Shown here in pieces: positions 25,528 through 35,121 of a stretch of DNA of 64,000 nt. Position numbers and translations under genes: made by a program. The stretch lies in assembly GCF_030409605.1 (NCBI RefSeq), contig NZ_JAUFQG010000004.1, positions 1,800,501 through 1,864,500 of the forward strand, read 5' to 3'. The DNA is from Simiduia curdlanivorans. Lineage in GTDB: Bacteria > Pseudomonadota > Gammaproteobacteria > Pseudomonadales > Cellvibrionaceae. The notes below the pieces were generated by a model that saw nothing but the letters and a program-made list of their open reading frames with translations, ran no database searches and had not been told where the DNA came from. Each line of letters starts with the position of its first letter. Position 1 is the stretch's first letter.

Positions 25528-26359
25528 CTTCTAGAAACTGGGTCAAATAGGGGGCTAAATTACCCGAATTGACCCAGCGATTCAAGTTTTATATGTATGA
25601 ATATACAGTTTGTTCTGGGGCGCAGTAAAAGGAGGGGGTAATCAAGCTGAGCCAGTTCAAGGTATGGGGGTGTGGTAAGGTAATAATTAACGCACTGACA
25701 TTCTCTAATTGCAATTGCCCGTTTTTACTCAGCTAACGGTATTAATAGCGAGGATTGTTTGAGCCACTTTTGATTAAGTATCAAAGGTGGCGAGTTGCGC
25801 TGCGGCCGCTAGGTGAGTGAAAAACCAGGTTCCCGCAGGGCGACGCAGTCGGGTGGGCTTTCTTTGGGTCATATTTCTTTGCCCACCAAATAAAGGTGGC
25901 TCGCCCCGGTCGATACCGGCGTTTTATCTAGGCTTTGCCATTCTTGCCAACCCTGTTCAAGCAATTGCCTTCTCTCTGCAAGGGCGTCTGCCTTTACCTG
26001 CTCGTAAAGGACTGATAGCCTCGCGAGCCGCTGTACTATCAGTCCAATGATTGCTTACCGTGCTGCCTCGTACATTTCTGCGATCCTTGAATGATCTATC
26101 AGTTGAGTACTGGCTTCGAACGCGGGTGTGTACAGTGATTGAGTGCGTTGTTGAAGGGGTTGTGCTTGGCTCAACAGCTTCCAAGGCAAGTCACTTCACC
26201 GTTGCGGTTTACATAACATGTACAGGCCAATGATGCTGGTTCGACAGTCCCAGTTAGAACTATGGAGGTAGGCTAGTATTTGCCATTAGCTTACAATGCG
26301 GCGAATATGACTCATCGTATATGGAGCAACTGCTAAGAATGGATTCTTTATCTATCGTG
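25528..26359. other. intergenic, holds repeat family D copy 1
   Basis: Contains GGCGAGTTGCGCTGCGGCC near 25788 (again at 36915) and GGTTCCCGCAGGGCGACGCAG...GGGTGGGCTTTCTTTGGG at 25828-25880 (again at 39028). A hairpin-prone CTGATAG...CTATCAG segment lies near 26010-26045. No coding frame here is convincing. Confidence 0.5.
25828..25920 (+). repeat. repeat family D, copy 1
   Basis: Begins GGTTCCCGCAGGGCGACGC and includes GGGTGGGCTTTCTTTGGG and TTTCTTTGCCCACC. The second copy is at 39028-39125. These brackets enclose the lipoprotein/immunity region from 26 to 39 kb. Confidence 0.65.
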
Positions 26360-26872
26360 ATGCACCGATTCACACTCATCTTTCTGCTATTAACTGCGAT
26401 GTTCGCACTAGGCTGTGCTGAGCGAGGCAGTTTTGATGTGTACTCTCATAAGGGTTTTTCAGTTGAGTTTCCAAAGTCCTGGAAATTTGATCGCGATCAA
26501 GATTTTTCCTTCAACGGTGATCGTGAAATTACATTCAAACTTGGGGAAGCTTCCTTCGTAGCCTTTTACTTTAATGATCGGCATGATCTGAAAGGTTTCA
26601 CAGATAAGTACCTCGAAGCAGCCTTCCTTAAAGATGAAGTATCCTCTACCAAACTAAAGAGTCAAAAAGACGTCAATATTGCTGGCCGCCAAGGCATTGA
26701 TTCGCAGGTGACTGCAAATTTCCTTGGCCCTATGAACACTCGTGTTATAACCGTCGATGTGTCTTCTAAAACCGAGGCGGTGATATTGGCGGCCATTATT
26801 TCGGAAGATGATCGCATCGATATACTGGAGTCGTTAGAGCGTGTAGTTAGCTCTATACGTTTAGCTAATTAG
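26360..26872 (+). CDS. lipoprotein, paralogue of the one at 35.3 kb
   Basis: About 170 aa from the ATG at 26360. Signal peptide II with lipobox: FTLIFLLLTAMFALGC. The mature part has YSHKGFSVEFPKSWKFDRDQ, GDREITFKLGEASFVAFYF and ends LESLERVVSSIRL. The pattern (SVEFPKSW and a final S-I helix) resembles PsbP/DUF1795-like folds. The 173-aa protein at 35332-35853 shares YSNQGFSI..PDWVFSRDDN and GGREVAFKIGEFSSISFYI, so they are paralogues. It is 14 bp upstream of the glycine-zipper gene, probably one operon. Confidence 0.75.
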   Translation: MHRFTLIFLLLTAMFALGCAERGSFDVYSHKGFSVEFPKSWKFDRDQDFSFNGDREITFKLGEASFVAFYFNDRHDLKGFTDKYLEAAFLKDEVSSTKLKSQKDVNIAGRQGIDSQVTANFLGPMNTRVITVDVSSKTEAVILAAIISEDDRIDILESLERVVSSIRLAN

Positions 26873-26886
26873 ATCAAGGAGGATTT

Positions 26887-27990
26887 ATGAGTGAATATAG
26901 CGGTGAGCTAATCAGTGAGTTAGGTGTAGTTAGGTACCTCAATGGACGCAGCGCCATGAGTACATCAAATATCAGCTTTTTTGATCGAAGTGACACGCTT
27001 GCAAAAAAATGGCAGGAATGCAATTTTGGCTGCCACACACCTGCTTACCGCATGCTAAAAAAGCCCGCATCCTGGGGTGATGTATTGCTGGAGTTGGATA
27101 AAATAAGCCCTGTAGTTTCAGGTATCGCGGACGGTATTAAATATGAAACAGTTGATCAGCCTGCACGATTAGCAGCTGGTATCGAACGTACAGCCGAGGG
27201 ATTACATCTCAAAGGGGCCGAGAAATTTTCGTTGGTAGGCGAGGAAAACTGGGCCACCTATGGATTGCTAAAATCTACATTCGTAGCAATGGTTGAATTC
27301 GATTTAAGCGTACTTGAAAATCCAATAATGAGATCGGTGCTGGTTATAGTAAATGACTATATTTCGGTACTGCCGGAGTGGGTGTTATTCGAGGTTCAGG
27401 AAGCAGGCATGTTAAGTGATTCTGGCAATGTCGATGGGGTCACATTACTTAAAGTGGCTCGTTTACTTCTGGAAGACGGTGTTTCGGAAGAGCACCTTAA
27501 GCAGGCTAACGATTTTGTCTCAGGTAAAGCGCAACGTTTCATTGGGAAGCAAGCAGGTAAAAAGATAGCCCGCAAGCTAGTGGCAGCGATAGCGTTGGCA
27601 TTGGCGACAAAAATAACCAAGCAAATGCTAATCAATGCGGATAAGGATTATCAATTAAGACGTCAGCTGACTAAAATTCGAGCAATGGGAAGACAAGCCG
27701 GCGGTAGCTTGGGTGGCGCTTTGGTCACTCTGCTTAAATCACAAGGCTTTCTGGGGACCGCAGCTAAACACAGTAGAGAGTTGAAGCAGAAATGCCCTAC
27801 GACATGGCACACGCTACGTTACAAACTACAGGGCTGCGATATGGTGTACTTCTTAGTTCAGCCATTACTAGGCGAATACGTTGACCGTCTTAGCTTATTA
27901 GAGCGGCAGCCCGTGGAGTTTTTAAAAGTAATGCGAGCATTAATTGAGTCGCGTAACACCCGCGAAATATTTTATCCTGGCTCCGTTTAG
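26887..27990 (+). CDS. hypothetical protein with glycine-zipper helices, 367 aa
   Basis: Not recognised. It has an excellent RBS (AAGGAGGATTT before the ATG). Residues about 210-245 (GKKIARKLVAAIALALATKITKQM) and about 265-290 (AGGSLGGALVTLLKSQGFLG) are amphipathic or hydrophobic helices with GxxxG spacing, the sort found in membrane-inserting toxins. The final part (CDMVYFLVQPLLGEYVDRLSLL) is helical. Upstream is a lipoprotein and downstream a membrane protein, which together would fit a pore-forming effector with envelope partners. That reading is inference from composition and context only. Confidence 0.7.
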   Translation: MSEYSGELISELGVVRYLNGRSAMSTSNISFFDRSDTLAKKWQECNFGCHTPAYRMLKKPASWGDVLLELDKISPVVSGIADGIKYETVDQPARLAAGIERTAEGLHLKGAEKFSLVGEENWATYGLLKSTFVAMVEFDLSVLENPIMRSVLVIVNDYISVLPEWVLFEVQEAGMLSDSGNVDGVTLLKVARLLLEDGVSEEHLKQANDFVSGKAQRFIGKQAGKKIARKLVAAIALALATKITKQMLINADKDYQLRRQLTKIRAMGRQAGGSLGGALVTLLKSQGFLGTAAKHSRELKQKCPTTWHTLRYKLQGCDMVYFLVQPLLGEYVDRLSLLERQPVEFLKVMRALIESRNTREIFYPGSV

Positions 27991-28287
27991 ATTGCATTTA
28001 ATAACGTTGGCATAGAGTGTGAAAGTAAGCGCGCGGGAGCGTAATTTTGTTGTTTATTAACACAATAGTGACGTCGGATTCTGTTGAGTCTCGCTTAGTC
28101 TTTATTAGACAAAAAGTCAGGATATCCATTCGTATTCCCCGCCCCTAATTCCACAAAAACCTTCCCGAAAGGTTGCGTTGCTGCCCTGAAGGTACTTGTG
28201 AAATAAAGCGTGGGCTCAATCATGCGAATAAAGATCTAATTGGTTTCATGCATAGATTATTCGGCGTGCCCTACATAGGAAAGACCC

Positions 28288-28884
28288 ATGGCTACTGATA
28301 TGGCTATTGCTTTGGAAGAAAAAACACCTTTCTATCGAATTAAGTGTGTTTTTTTCATATTAGTCAGCATAGGTATTGTCTATGTGATTTTGTTTATGAC
28401 CTTGCCTCAATTTATCCAGAATTGGAAATTGCTGCAAGAGGCCTCACTGGTAGTTGCATTGTCTCCTTGGGCAATTCCAGCTGCAATGGCTACAACTGTA
28501 TTTCTTATTCTTGCGTGGGCATTGGTTCTAAGGTTGATTGATAAAGACACAGGTAAGCATTATGAGCGAACGGTGCATGTCGCAATTATCCTGAGTATTG
28601 TAACAATTGTTGTGCGTTTGCCAATGGGATTTATCCTTGACGGTTACCTGACTTCAAAGAACTACTCCTATTGCTATTGGTACACCCCTCCAGCGAATTT
28701 TAGCTCACCTGTTTGGGTGAGCAAACCGCAGTTTTGTATTGAACAAACCGGCCATATTCGCAAAATGTTAGTTGAGTGGTTGCAGGCGCAGCCCAACGGT
28801 GGGCGTGACCTGTCTTTATTGGATGTGCAGCAGAAAGTGGCGGAGTTGAACGCGGCTCATAAGGCGGGGGAGTTTGTGTACTAG
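28288..28884 (+). CDS. membrane protein, 198 aa, immunity-like
   Basis: Not recognised. Three transmembrane helices: residues about 18-40 (IKCVFFILVSIGIVYVILFMTL), 57-80 (WAIPAAMATTVFLILAWALVL) and 95-118 (VAIILSIVTIVVRLPMGFIL). The rest is a periplasmic or cytoplasmic tail with CYWY...FC cysteines and a C-terminal helix. Small multi-pass proteins next to membrane-active toxins are commonly immunity proteins. It lies about 300 bp after the glycine-zipper gene and about 110 bp before an Imm11 gene. Confidence 0.65.
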   Translation: MATDMAIALEEKTPFYRIKCVFFILVSIGIVYVILFMTLPQFIQNWKLLQEASLVVALSPWAIPAAMATTVFLILAWALVLRLIDKDTGKHYERTVHVAIILSIVTIVVRLPMGFILDGYLTSKNYSYCYWYTPPANFSSPVWVSKPQFCIEQTGHIRKMLVEWLQAQPNGGRDLSLLDVQQKVAELNAAHKAGEFVY

Positions 28885-28994
28885 TCAGTAATTGGCTGGG
28901 TGCACAGTTACAGCACTCCGTCACTTTTTTCGCTCCAACTCCTTCCTTTTCCCTATCTAGTTTGTTTAGCGTTGCCGTTGGTTATGAAATCCCT

Positions 28995-29567
28995 ATGACA
29001 ACATTTAGACTCATCAATAACGTTCACGGCTACCATGAGGCTTTCGTCGATTTTCGTGCTATGCGGAAGCAGTTCGACGGCGTAAAGGTTTGGTTCCCGC
29101 AAAAAAATGAGACATTGCTGGATAAGCTAAAAGCGGACTGGCGCCCAGTTTCTGTGACCTTCGAATCTGACTCGAAGACCAATGCAGTGCCGGATATCTC
29201 TGTGTGGAACTCCTCCTGTCTGGTGCTAAGTACGAAGGCAAAATCAGTACTAGAACCTATGTTGGCTAACATAGGGGAATTTCTACTGCTCGAAGACGAA
29301 TTTTTTGTATTTAATTGCTTGGAGTCCATTGCTGGAGATGCAGTAGACGGTAGTAAATCTACCTTTGAAATTGACGCTGAAGACTCAATGCATATTCCTA
29401 AGGCGCTTACGTTACTCGCCGATAAAGTCGCAGGGAAGGTGTTGTTCAAGCCAGGCTTTGCCCACAACAGTTTTTTGCTCTGCGATAGTGCTTTTAAAGA
29501 TGTTGTTGAAAAACATGAGCTGGGTGGTGTGGTATTTGAGGGAAACCTCGCTAAGATTTCTTTATGA
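28995..29567 (+). CDS. Imm11-family immunity protein (second)
   Basis: About 190 aa from the ATG at 28995. Imm11-like layout: VPDISVWNSSCLVLSTKAKSVLEPMLANIGEFLLLEDEFFVFNCLESIAGDAVDG, then KVLFKPGFAHNSFLLCDSAFKDVVEKHELGGVVFEGNL. Its C-terminal pattern (F/V.CDSAFKD..E...L.G..FE.NL) matches the copies at 20.9 and 36.1 kb. No toxin gene lies directly beside it, so it may be an orphan immunity gene. Its downstream flank is similar to the flank after the 36.1-kb copy. Confidence 0.75.
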   Translation: MTTFRLINNVHGYHEAFVDFRAMRKQFDGVKVWFPQKNETLLDKLKADWRPVSVTFESDSKTNAVPDISVWNSSCLVLSTKAKSVLEPMLANIGEFLLLEDEFFVFNCLESIAGDAVDGSKSTFEIDAEDSMHIPKALTLLADKVAGKVLFKPGFAHNSFLLCDSAFKDVVEKHELGGVVFEGNLAKISL

Positions 29568-29610
29568 TGTTCTGATACCGTCACTTGTTGTATCAGCTTC
29601 CATCGTTGCA

Positions 29611-29745
29611 CTGGATCTTGGCTCTCGATATTGCTCTTAGCTTTTGATCCAACCCTATTACCCAATCGCCTGATTGTTTGTCTCGGCCACATCTCTGTGC
29701 CTGCCAACGCTTACGCAGGCTAGGATCAAAATTGTTCCGAACTGA
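29611..29745 (+). repeat. post-Imm11 flank repeat, copy 1
   Basis: ATCTTGGCTCTCGATATTG, then AATCGCCTGATT, CTGTGCCTGCC and GGATCAAA align in order with 36768-36895. Both copies directly follow an Imm11 gene, pointing to a duplicated immunity cassette. Confidence 0.6.
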
Positions 29746-29782
29746 TCAGTATTTGCCAATGATACACATGTCATATCGTGGG

Positions 29783-30856
29783 CTATGAATCTTGTACTAA
29801 GTCCCAGCGAGTGAATCGCCAAATATTGTTAGTAATCTGCAGCCATTCACGGTCTGCTATATGGTAGTGCTGAAGCTCACCCTGAAATTGACCTAGTTGC
29901 GTACCTGTGTTGCAGCACCATAATCCGATCATGTCTTTCTGTTTGGCAATCAGCACCTCGTCCTGGATGTAGAAGTTGTTTTCGGGGCCCTCTATGATTA
30001 GGTATTGTGTTTCGTCTTCAACGTTGACAATGCTGACGTGTGGCTCTGTGATTTCTTGCGCCATTTCATGTCCACACCAAATGGCCAATCGAGAATTGTC
30101 GACCCAAGTAATTTCGCTGTCCCAGAAGTAATCCCATGCTGCGTGAGACTTCTTTTCTTCGCTTACATCTATTTCATGCGGATTACCGTTCAGCCAGTTG
30201 TCTAAGCGCCAGCTGTAGACCATGCCGATGGGATGCCACACCCAGCCTAGGCATGCGGCGCGCCGTTGATCCGGTGATACAGCCAAATGTCCGTTCCACT
30301 CACTGAAACAGTTCCATTCATCTGGTTCTTCGGGAGCCTCACTCAAATTTCGCTCAGTCAGCAATTGCCCCGTCAATAAATTGGTAGCATCGATTCGATT
30401 CCAATCGGTTCCATGAATCACAATGGGCTGATTGTCGTGAGTAAAAAAGGCTAGGGGAAACCGTGTATGTCCGGTTCGATAGTCCCCAATATCCACATGC
30501 ATCACCGTTTCACCGCTGTTTAGGTCAAGGATAAGCCCTCGGTTTAAATCGTGGTTATTCTGTTCCTGGTAGGTCATTGCAAGGTACCGATCATCATGTC
30601 CGACCGTTAATTCAATGCGGTACGTTGGTTTCATAACGTCTTCGGCAAGGGTTAATAGTTTGGTAGCACTGCCTGTGTCGGTATGAACGCAATAGAGGTA
30701 ACCTTGCTTAGTTAAAGCAAAAGCTGTGAATGGTTGGCTGCCACTCACATAAGCAACTAAATCACCTTCCAAAGGCGATTTAATAATGCGATGCGAAGTA
30801 TTAACCTTTCGGTACATTACGTGCTTCCTTATTTTGAGCCGTACATGTTCTGTCAT
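29783..30856 (-). CDS. beta-propeller-like hypothetical protein, 357 aa
   Basis: No precise family. Repeated beta-blade phrases are seen: LVAYVSGSQPFTAFALTKQGYLYCVHTDTG, YRIELTVGHDDRYLAMTYQEQN, LILDLNSGETVMHVDIG, HLAVSPDQRRAACLGWVW, EITWVDNSRLAIWCGHE and MIGLWCCNTGTQLGQFQGE. These resemble WD40/quinoprotein blades spaced about 45-50 residues. No signal peptide, so it is probably cytoplasmic. The neighbours are immunity-type genes. Role unknown; a target-binding or immunity role is possible but not shown. Confidence 0.65.
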   Translation of the reverse strand: MTEHVRLKIRKHVMYRKVNTSHRIIKSPLEGDLVAYVSGSQPFTAFALTKQGYLYCVHTDTGSATKLLTLAEDVMKPTYRIELTVGHDDRYLAMTYQEQNNHDLNRGLILDLNSGETVMHVDIGDYRTGHTRFPLAFFTHDNQPIVIHGTDWNRIDATNLLTGQLLTERNLSEAPEEPDEWNCFSEWNGHLAVSPDQRRAACLGWVWHPIGMVYSWRLDNWLNGNPHEIDVSEEKKSHAAWDYFWDSEITWVDNSRLAIWCGHEMAQEITEPHVSIVNVEDETQYLIIEGPENNFYIQDEVLIAKQKDMIGLWCCNTGTQLGQFQGELQHYHIADREWLQITNNIWRFTRWDLVQDS

Positions 30857-31278
30857 CCATAGACATTATGCCTTTCAACTTGGCTTTTCTGCTATATTAC
30901 GCGAATAAGGCTGGGTAGTCTTTTCGGAATTATTGAGTAAATACAGATTATTCAATAGAGCCTCTGCCTTTTCAATTATTGATTAGCCAGCCAAGAAATT
31001 AGCTGGTTAGTTGGCCCTCACCATAGATAGGGACGTTTATGTTCATTTGTTATCGACTTACTAATCCTAAATATTCAATCGCTACCCTTCGTCCGAACCT
31101 AGTTCGTAGAGAAACAATAGATATTGGTATCCTAAAGCGGATCATTCTCTTCAATAGAATCGAACGATCATGATTCCATTCAGTATTCAAATATTACGAC
31201 GAGAGAATTTATGATTATCCGCAATAGCCTAACCAACGCTAACACGCTGCCATATGATTTTTATTAACGAATTTAGTC
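30857..31278. other. intergenic, no gene supported
   Basis: AT-rich DNA between divergently transcribed genes. It should hold promoters for both, and TTGATTAGCCAGCC / AGCTGGTTAGTTGGCC near 30980-31016 are partially repeated, but I cannot mark a certain promoter. Confidence 0.4.
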
Positions 31279-32013
31279 ATGGCGAAAGTGGACCTGCCAA
31301 TGTTTGATACCTTAGTTCAAAAAACGATTATTCTATTGTCTGTTCAGTTGTTAATAACCTGGGCAGGTGCTCAGGCAGTTATTACCTACTTTCGGGTATG
31401 TCATTGGTCTGGCGTTGGAAATGTGGACGCTAATAGGTGTGAGGATGGAGCTCTTGATTTATTCCCTACTGGCTCGTTGGTTCCTATGTTTTATATGGGA
31501 AACTTTATTGCCAACGTAGTTGTTGGTCTGGTATTGATCGCTTTTTTTCAGCGATCAGCCGACACGGGTATAGGCTTGTTTTGCGTATGGTCTTTAACGT
31601 TCGGCTTCACTTTTGGCTTTATATTTATTTACATCAATGAAAACGTGGCTGAAAAGGCTTTGGCGTTAACGGCGAGCATAACTCTTCTATGTGCCCTTGT
31701 CGGTCTATCAGTTCATGTGGATCTCTTCTTTATGGCGCCTTGGTTGTTCAGCTGTTTAGTATTACTTCTCCTTATTGGTATTGGCAGAGGCGTGATCTAT
31801 TTACCCAATGCCGCTTTACGCCTAAAGGCTGTTGCAGGGAGCCTACTTTTTGGTCTCTATTTAATTGGTGATTTCAACGCCCTTGCGCAGGCGTCATCGC
31901 CGGAACAGAATAATTGGGACAATGCGCTAAGTCACTCAATCCATCTATATCTAGATGTTATCAATCTATTGCTGGAGATACTTGAAGCGCTTGATAGTGA
32001 TACTAGTCAATAA
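31279..32013 (+). CDS. Bax inhibitor-1 (BI-1/YccA)-family-like membrane protein
   Basis: 244 aa with six to seven transmembrane helices: about residues 15-36 (IILLSVQLLITWAGAQAVI), 71-93 (FIANVVVGLVLIAFF), 97-116 (GIGLFCVWSLTFGFTFGF), 127-147 (LALTASITLLCALVGLSV), 152-171 (WLFSCLVLLLLIGIG), and 187-206 (AGSLLFGLYLIGDFNALAQ). The end, LFGLYLIGDFNAL ... ALSHSIHLYLDVINLLLEILEAL, matches the BI-1 C-terminus, where a D in helix 6 and LYLDxxNLxLxxL are standard. Family members conduct or regulate calcium/proton leak. It precedes the sirtuin gene by 45 bp on the same strand. Confidence 0.72.
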   Translation: MAKVDLPMFDTLVQKTIILLSVQLLITWAGAQAVITYFRVCHWSGVGNVDANRCEDGALDLFPTGSLVPMFYMGNFIANVVVGLVLIAFFQRSADTGIGLFCVWSLTFGFTFGFIFIYINENVAEKALALTASITLLCALVGLSVHVDLFFMAPWLFSCLVLLLLIGIGRGVIYLPNAALRLKAVAGSLLFGLYLIGDFNALAQASSPEQNNWDNALSHSIHLYLDVINLLLEILEALDSDTSQ

Positions 32014-32058
32014 CGTTATTAGCTCAGCCTTTATAAACTGGAAGGAATAGTCGCTTTT

Positions 32059-32769
32059 ATGGCTAAAGAAATTGACCGAAATAAAGTAGTAGTTTTCACA
32101 GGTGCTGGTATTAGTGCCGAGAGTGGATTGAATACCTTTAGAGGCACTGACGGCTTATGGAACAATCACTTGGTCGATGATGTGGCGACTCTTGCCGGTT
32201 GGGCTAGAGATCCAGAGCTCGTCTTGGATTTTTACAATCAGCTGAGAGAGGAAATTACTGCCGCAGAGCCGAATATTGCCCATCGCGCGATTGCGTCACT
32301 TGAAGAGCGGTATGAAGTGGTGGTTGTCACACAGAATATCGATAACTTACACGAAAGAGCCGGTTCTACCAACGTGATTCACCTCCATGGCGAAATTACC
32401 AAAATGCGAAGTTCAGTTGACTCGAGTTTGGTCTACGAGCAGGGTAGTGAAGGCATTCGTTACGGTCAAAAATGTGAGCTCCAAAGCCAGCTTAGGCCAC
32501 ACGTGGTTTGGTTTGGTGAGAAAATCAATAACTACGATAGCGCACGCAGTCACATTGCCGTCGCGTCGCGGGTATTGGTTGTCGGATCATCGCTGAGTGT
32601 TTTTCCTGCGTCTGGACTGATTAAAAAGGCTAGGTATCACGCGGAAAAAATTATTATCGGGTTGGAGATTGAGAAGCCTGTATATGGTTATCAATTCCTC
32701 AAGGCCAAAGCGGGTAGTATGGTGCCTTATGTCGTTAAATGTTGGATGGAAGGCAGACGGGTATCGTAG
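32059..32769 (+). CDS. SIR2-family NAD-dependent protein deacylase lacking the zinc cysteines
   Basis: 236 aa. Sirtuin motifs: VVFTGAGISAESGLNTFRG (NAD binding), TQNIDNLHERAG (catalytic region), HLHGEI with the catalytic His, RPHVVWFGE, VVGSSLSVFPASGL. The normal CxxC...CxxC zinc ribbon between HLHGE and RPHVVWFGE is missing: the segment SSVDSSLVYEQGSEGIRYGQKCELQSQ has a single Cys. Zinc-free sirtuins are known, so it may be active; deacylation, ADP-ribosylation or NAD depletion are all possible. It is probably cotranscribed with the BI-1-like gene. Confidence 0.9.
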   Translation: MAKEIDRNKVVVFTGAGISAESGLNTFRGTDGLWNNHLVDDVATLAGWARDPELVLDFYNQLREEITAAEPNIAHRAIASLEERYEVVVVTQNIDNLHERAGSTNVIHLHGEITKMRSSVDSSLVYEQGSEGIRYGQKCELQSQLRPHVVWFGEKINNYDSARSHIAVASRVLVVGSSLSVFPASGLIKKARYHAEKIIIGLEIEKPVYGYQFLKAKAGSMVPYVVKCWMEGRRVS

Positions 32770-32946
32770 AAACATCGGTAGCACCTTGCAGGAAAGTAAC
32801 GTGAATACAATATTCGGTTTACGTTGTGTACCGAATCACTATTGTTCAGCGGCGTAGGTACTACTAAGTTGATAGTAATGAATGAAGTACTGGATGCCCC
32901 ATTCATTGCTAGAGAATTCGCGTGAATAACGCTGTAAGCACCGTGT

Positions 32947-35121
32947 TCAATGCACCGAAGGCAGCGGCTTGCGAGATTCTGCGCAAGAGCTGAAACGAAT
33001 TTTTACCCGCTGTCCTATCGACATAGAAATACTGAAAGTCAATCGCTCGGAAAGCCATTCATATAAGCCTTCTATATGGCTTTGTTCCTTTATATCCTGA
33101 TACTTGCTGCGTTCAATAATTCTTACATTTAATCGATTGATTTTTTCGCCCATTTTCAGCTCGCGTTCGCCGGCTAACGCTCTGTAATCACTTCCTTCTA
33201 TGTACACGTTGAAAGGAAAGCGATATTGGGCAGCAGGCGAAAATATTAGCAAAATATTATCCTCCAGTTCAGACAGAGCCACCAGTTTCACGGACGCTTC
33301 TGTATATAGACTAAGTAATTCATCCAGCAGAGGAGCTAACTCTCGATATTCTGCCGTATACTTTGGCGAGCCATCCAGTTTATCCTGAATGCTGCTGGCT
33401 TCCAGTAGTGCGCCAGCGTCATTATAGGTTAGTAGGTAGTCCAGCTGACTTGGGTCGGTCGGAAACTCGATGTAGTCCTGCAGCATGGTTATTCTCGAAA
33501 TGGTATCGCCTTCGTATTCATAGGTTTCAGAATTAAAAATAACTTCATCCACAGCAACATATTTGATGGCTTTTCCGTTGCGCATTTCCAGAAATTTGTA
33601 GCGAACAACCTCACCAGTGTTTAAGTTAACCTCAATCTGTTCAATGCCTTCTTCCGATTGGCCAAAGTACGTACGCTGGTGTGCCTCAGATCCGCTCATA
33701 TAGGTGATCGCCTGCAATTGGCCATCGTTCAAGTGGTAAATTCGGTAGTCATTATATAGAGAGGCTGGAGAGATGGTCGCCGTATCCTTATTTATCTCAA
33801 ATGACCCTTGCTCTAAACTGATTGGCCGGATAGATAGTTGCCCATATACCCCATACCTAAGTTCATATTTTCCGCAATTGAATGCATTAACTAATGCCGG
33901 CAATTTTACCGACCCAATCTCTAACAAACGGTATGCTTCAGCTCTATTGGGGTTGCTGGCAACAGCCTTTGCGTCGGCGTCTTCGGAGCGTTTAATTTCC
34001 ATCGCACATGCGTTAAGTAGCTCTTTGCTTACATACTTTTCTAAGATGTCGAGATCTGTACCATACCGGTAGTCATGAGCAGTGCAGAAAAAATCCGCTC
34101 GAGTATCAAGTATTTTCCTTATATCCTTCGATGTCGTTATTGATTTTGATAATCGAATATAAAATCTTTCGGCAATCGTTTGTACTTCCTCGTATTCAAG
34201 TTCGCGAAGTCTTGCATTAATCGTCTCGCAATCTCGGTTGCTGCTAAAGAATTCGCATTCGTAAAAGTTATGTAGTTCCGCTGCATTTAACCAGCCTAGC
34301 GCATAGTCTTCGTATTGCTTACCTTCTCTCTCGCCATAGGTTGGAAGGCCGATACTAGGCGGGAAGGGGCTTTCTGTCATATATTCAAGAACGACACCAC
34401 AGACATCCTTAAATTCTGGTGGGCTGTCCGATAATCCACTGATTATTAGGTCAAGTGCAGTGTTGTGGTATTTGTCAATTAAGGAGTCTAGATCGGAATC
34501 TTGATCGTTAAGGCTGTAGAGGTGGGCGCCGCTTTTTTCGTCGACAATGTACAGGATTTTTTCATCCAAATAAGATACTGTGAGATTTTGGTGCTTTTTC
34601 CACGCTCCTTCAAAAGGATAGCACGAAGCTACATACATTTTTTCCTCGGAAACTCTATAGGTGGTTATGAGTGGACTACCCTGATTGATTTCTAGCATAA
34701 CCGTTGGTTTGCCAGTGTCATCAAGGATCAATCTTTGAATGCTGATTGATTTTGAGGTTCCATCTTTATGATAGATTTCGCATCTCGAAATGGTATTTTT
34801 CGTGTAAAAGTAGAGATTGTCATAATATACATGTTGGTCTAAGTATTCCCTCACCATTTCAGGCCCGTGCTCACCGAGAAATACAAGCAGACCAAGCTCC
34901 CCATTTAACTTTTCCCATGAGTCAACAGTTTCCAGTGTGGCGGGTTTTTTGTGCTCTAATTCGCTCCCGATAGGATTGATTGATGCGTAAAATTTTAATG
35001 CATAGTGGGGGCTTTCTGGGTGACTTACTGCGCTATGCGCCAAATGTGAATGATTTTCTGCAAGGCTATTGAATTCTTTGGTAAGTTTACTCAATAGTTC
35101 TAAGTGCGCTTTGTCAGTCAT
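32947..35121 (-). CDS. large hypothetical protein, 724 aa
   Basis: No family recognised. Soluble, acidic, without a signal peptide. The first two-thirds alternate strands and helices (SRCEIYHKDGTSKSISIQRL, YVASCYPFEGAWKKHQNLTVSYLDEKILYIV); the middle has a helical section (residues about 260-400); the last third is beta-rich (LSIRPISLEQGSFEINKD, RTYFGQSEEGIEQIEVNLNTGEVVRYKF). It resembles large cytoplasmic immunity-type proteins in polymorphic toxin islands, where such genes sit near Imm11 and lipoprotein genes, as here. This role is inference. Confidence 0.65.
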   Translation of the reverse strand: MTDKAHLELLSKLTKEFNSLAENHSHLAHSAVSHPESPHYALKFYASINPIGSELEHKKPATLETVDSWEKLNGELGLLVFLGEHGPEMVREYLDQHVYYDNLYFYTKNTISRCEIYHKDGTSKSISIQRLILDDTGKPTVMLEINQGSPLITTYRVSEEKMYVASCYPFEGAWKKHQNLTVSYLDEKILYIVDEKSGAHLYSLNDQDSDLDSLIDKYHNTALDLIISGLSDSPPEFKDVCGVVLEYMTESPFPPSIGLPTYGEREGKQYEDYALGWLNAAELHNFYECEFFSSNRDCETINARLRELEYEEVQTIAERFYIRLSKSITTSKDIRKILDTRADFFCTAHDYRYGTDLDILEKYVSKELLNACAMEIKRSEDADAKAVASNPNRAEAYRLLEIGSVKLPALVNAFNCGKYELRYGVYGQLSIRPISLEQGSFEINKDTATISPASLYNDYRIYHLNDGQLQAITYMSGSEAHQRTYFGQSEEGIEQIEVNLNTGEVVRYKFLEMRNGKAIKYVAVDEVIFNSETYEYEGDTISRITMLQDYIEFPTDPSQLDYLLTYNDAGALLEASSIQDKLDGSPKYTAEYRELAPLLDELLSLYTEASVKLVALSELEDNILLIFSPAAQYRFPFNVYIEGSDYRALAGERELKMGEKINRLNVRIIERSKYQDIKEQSHIEGLYEWLSERLTFSISMSIGQRVKIRFSSCAESRKPLPSVH

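Noticed and set aside
29030..29707. A 225-codon minus-strand frame opposite the second Imm11 gene
   Set aside because: The plus-strand frame has clear Imm11 features; the opposite frame is serine-rich shadow sequence.
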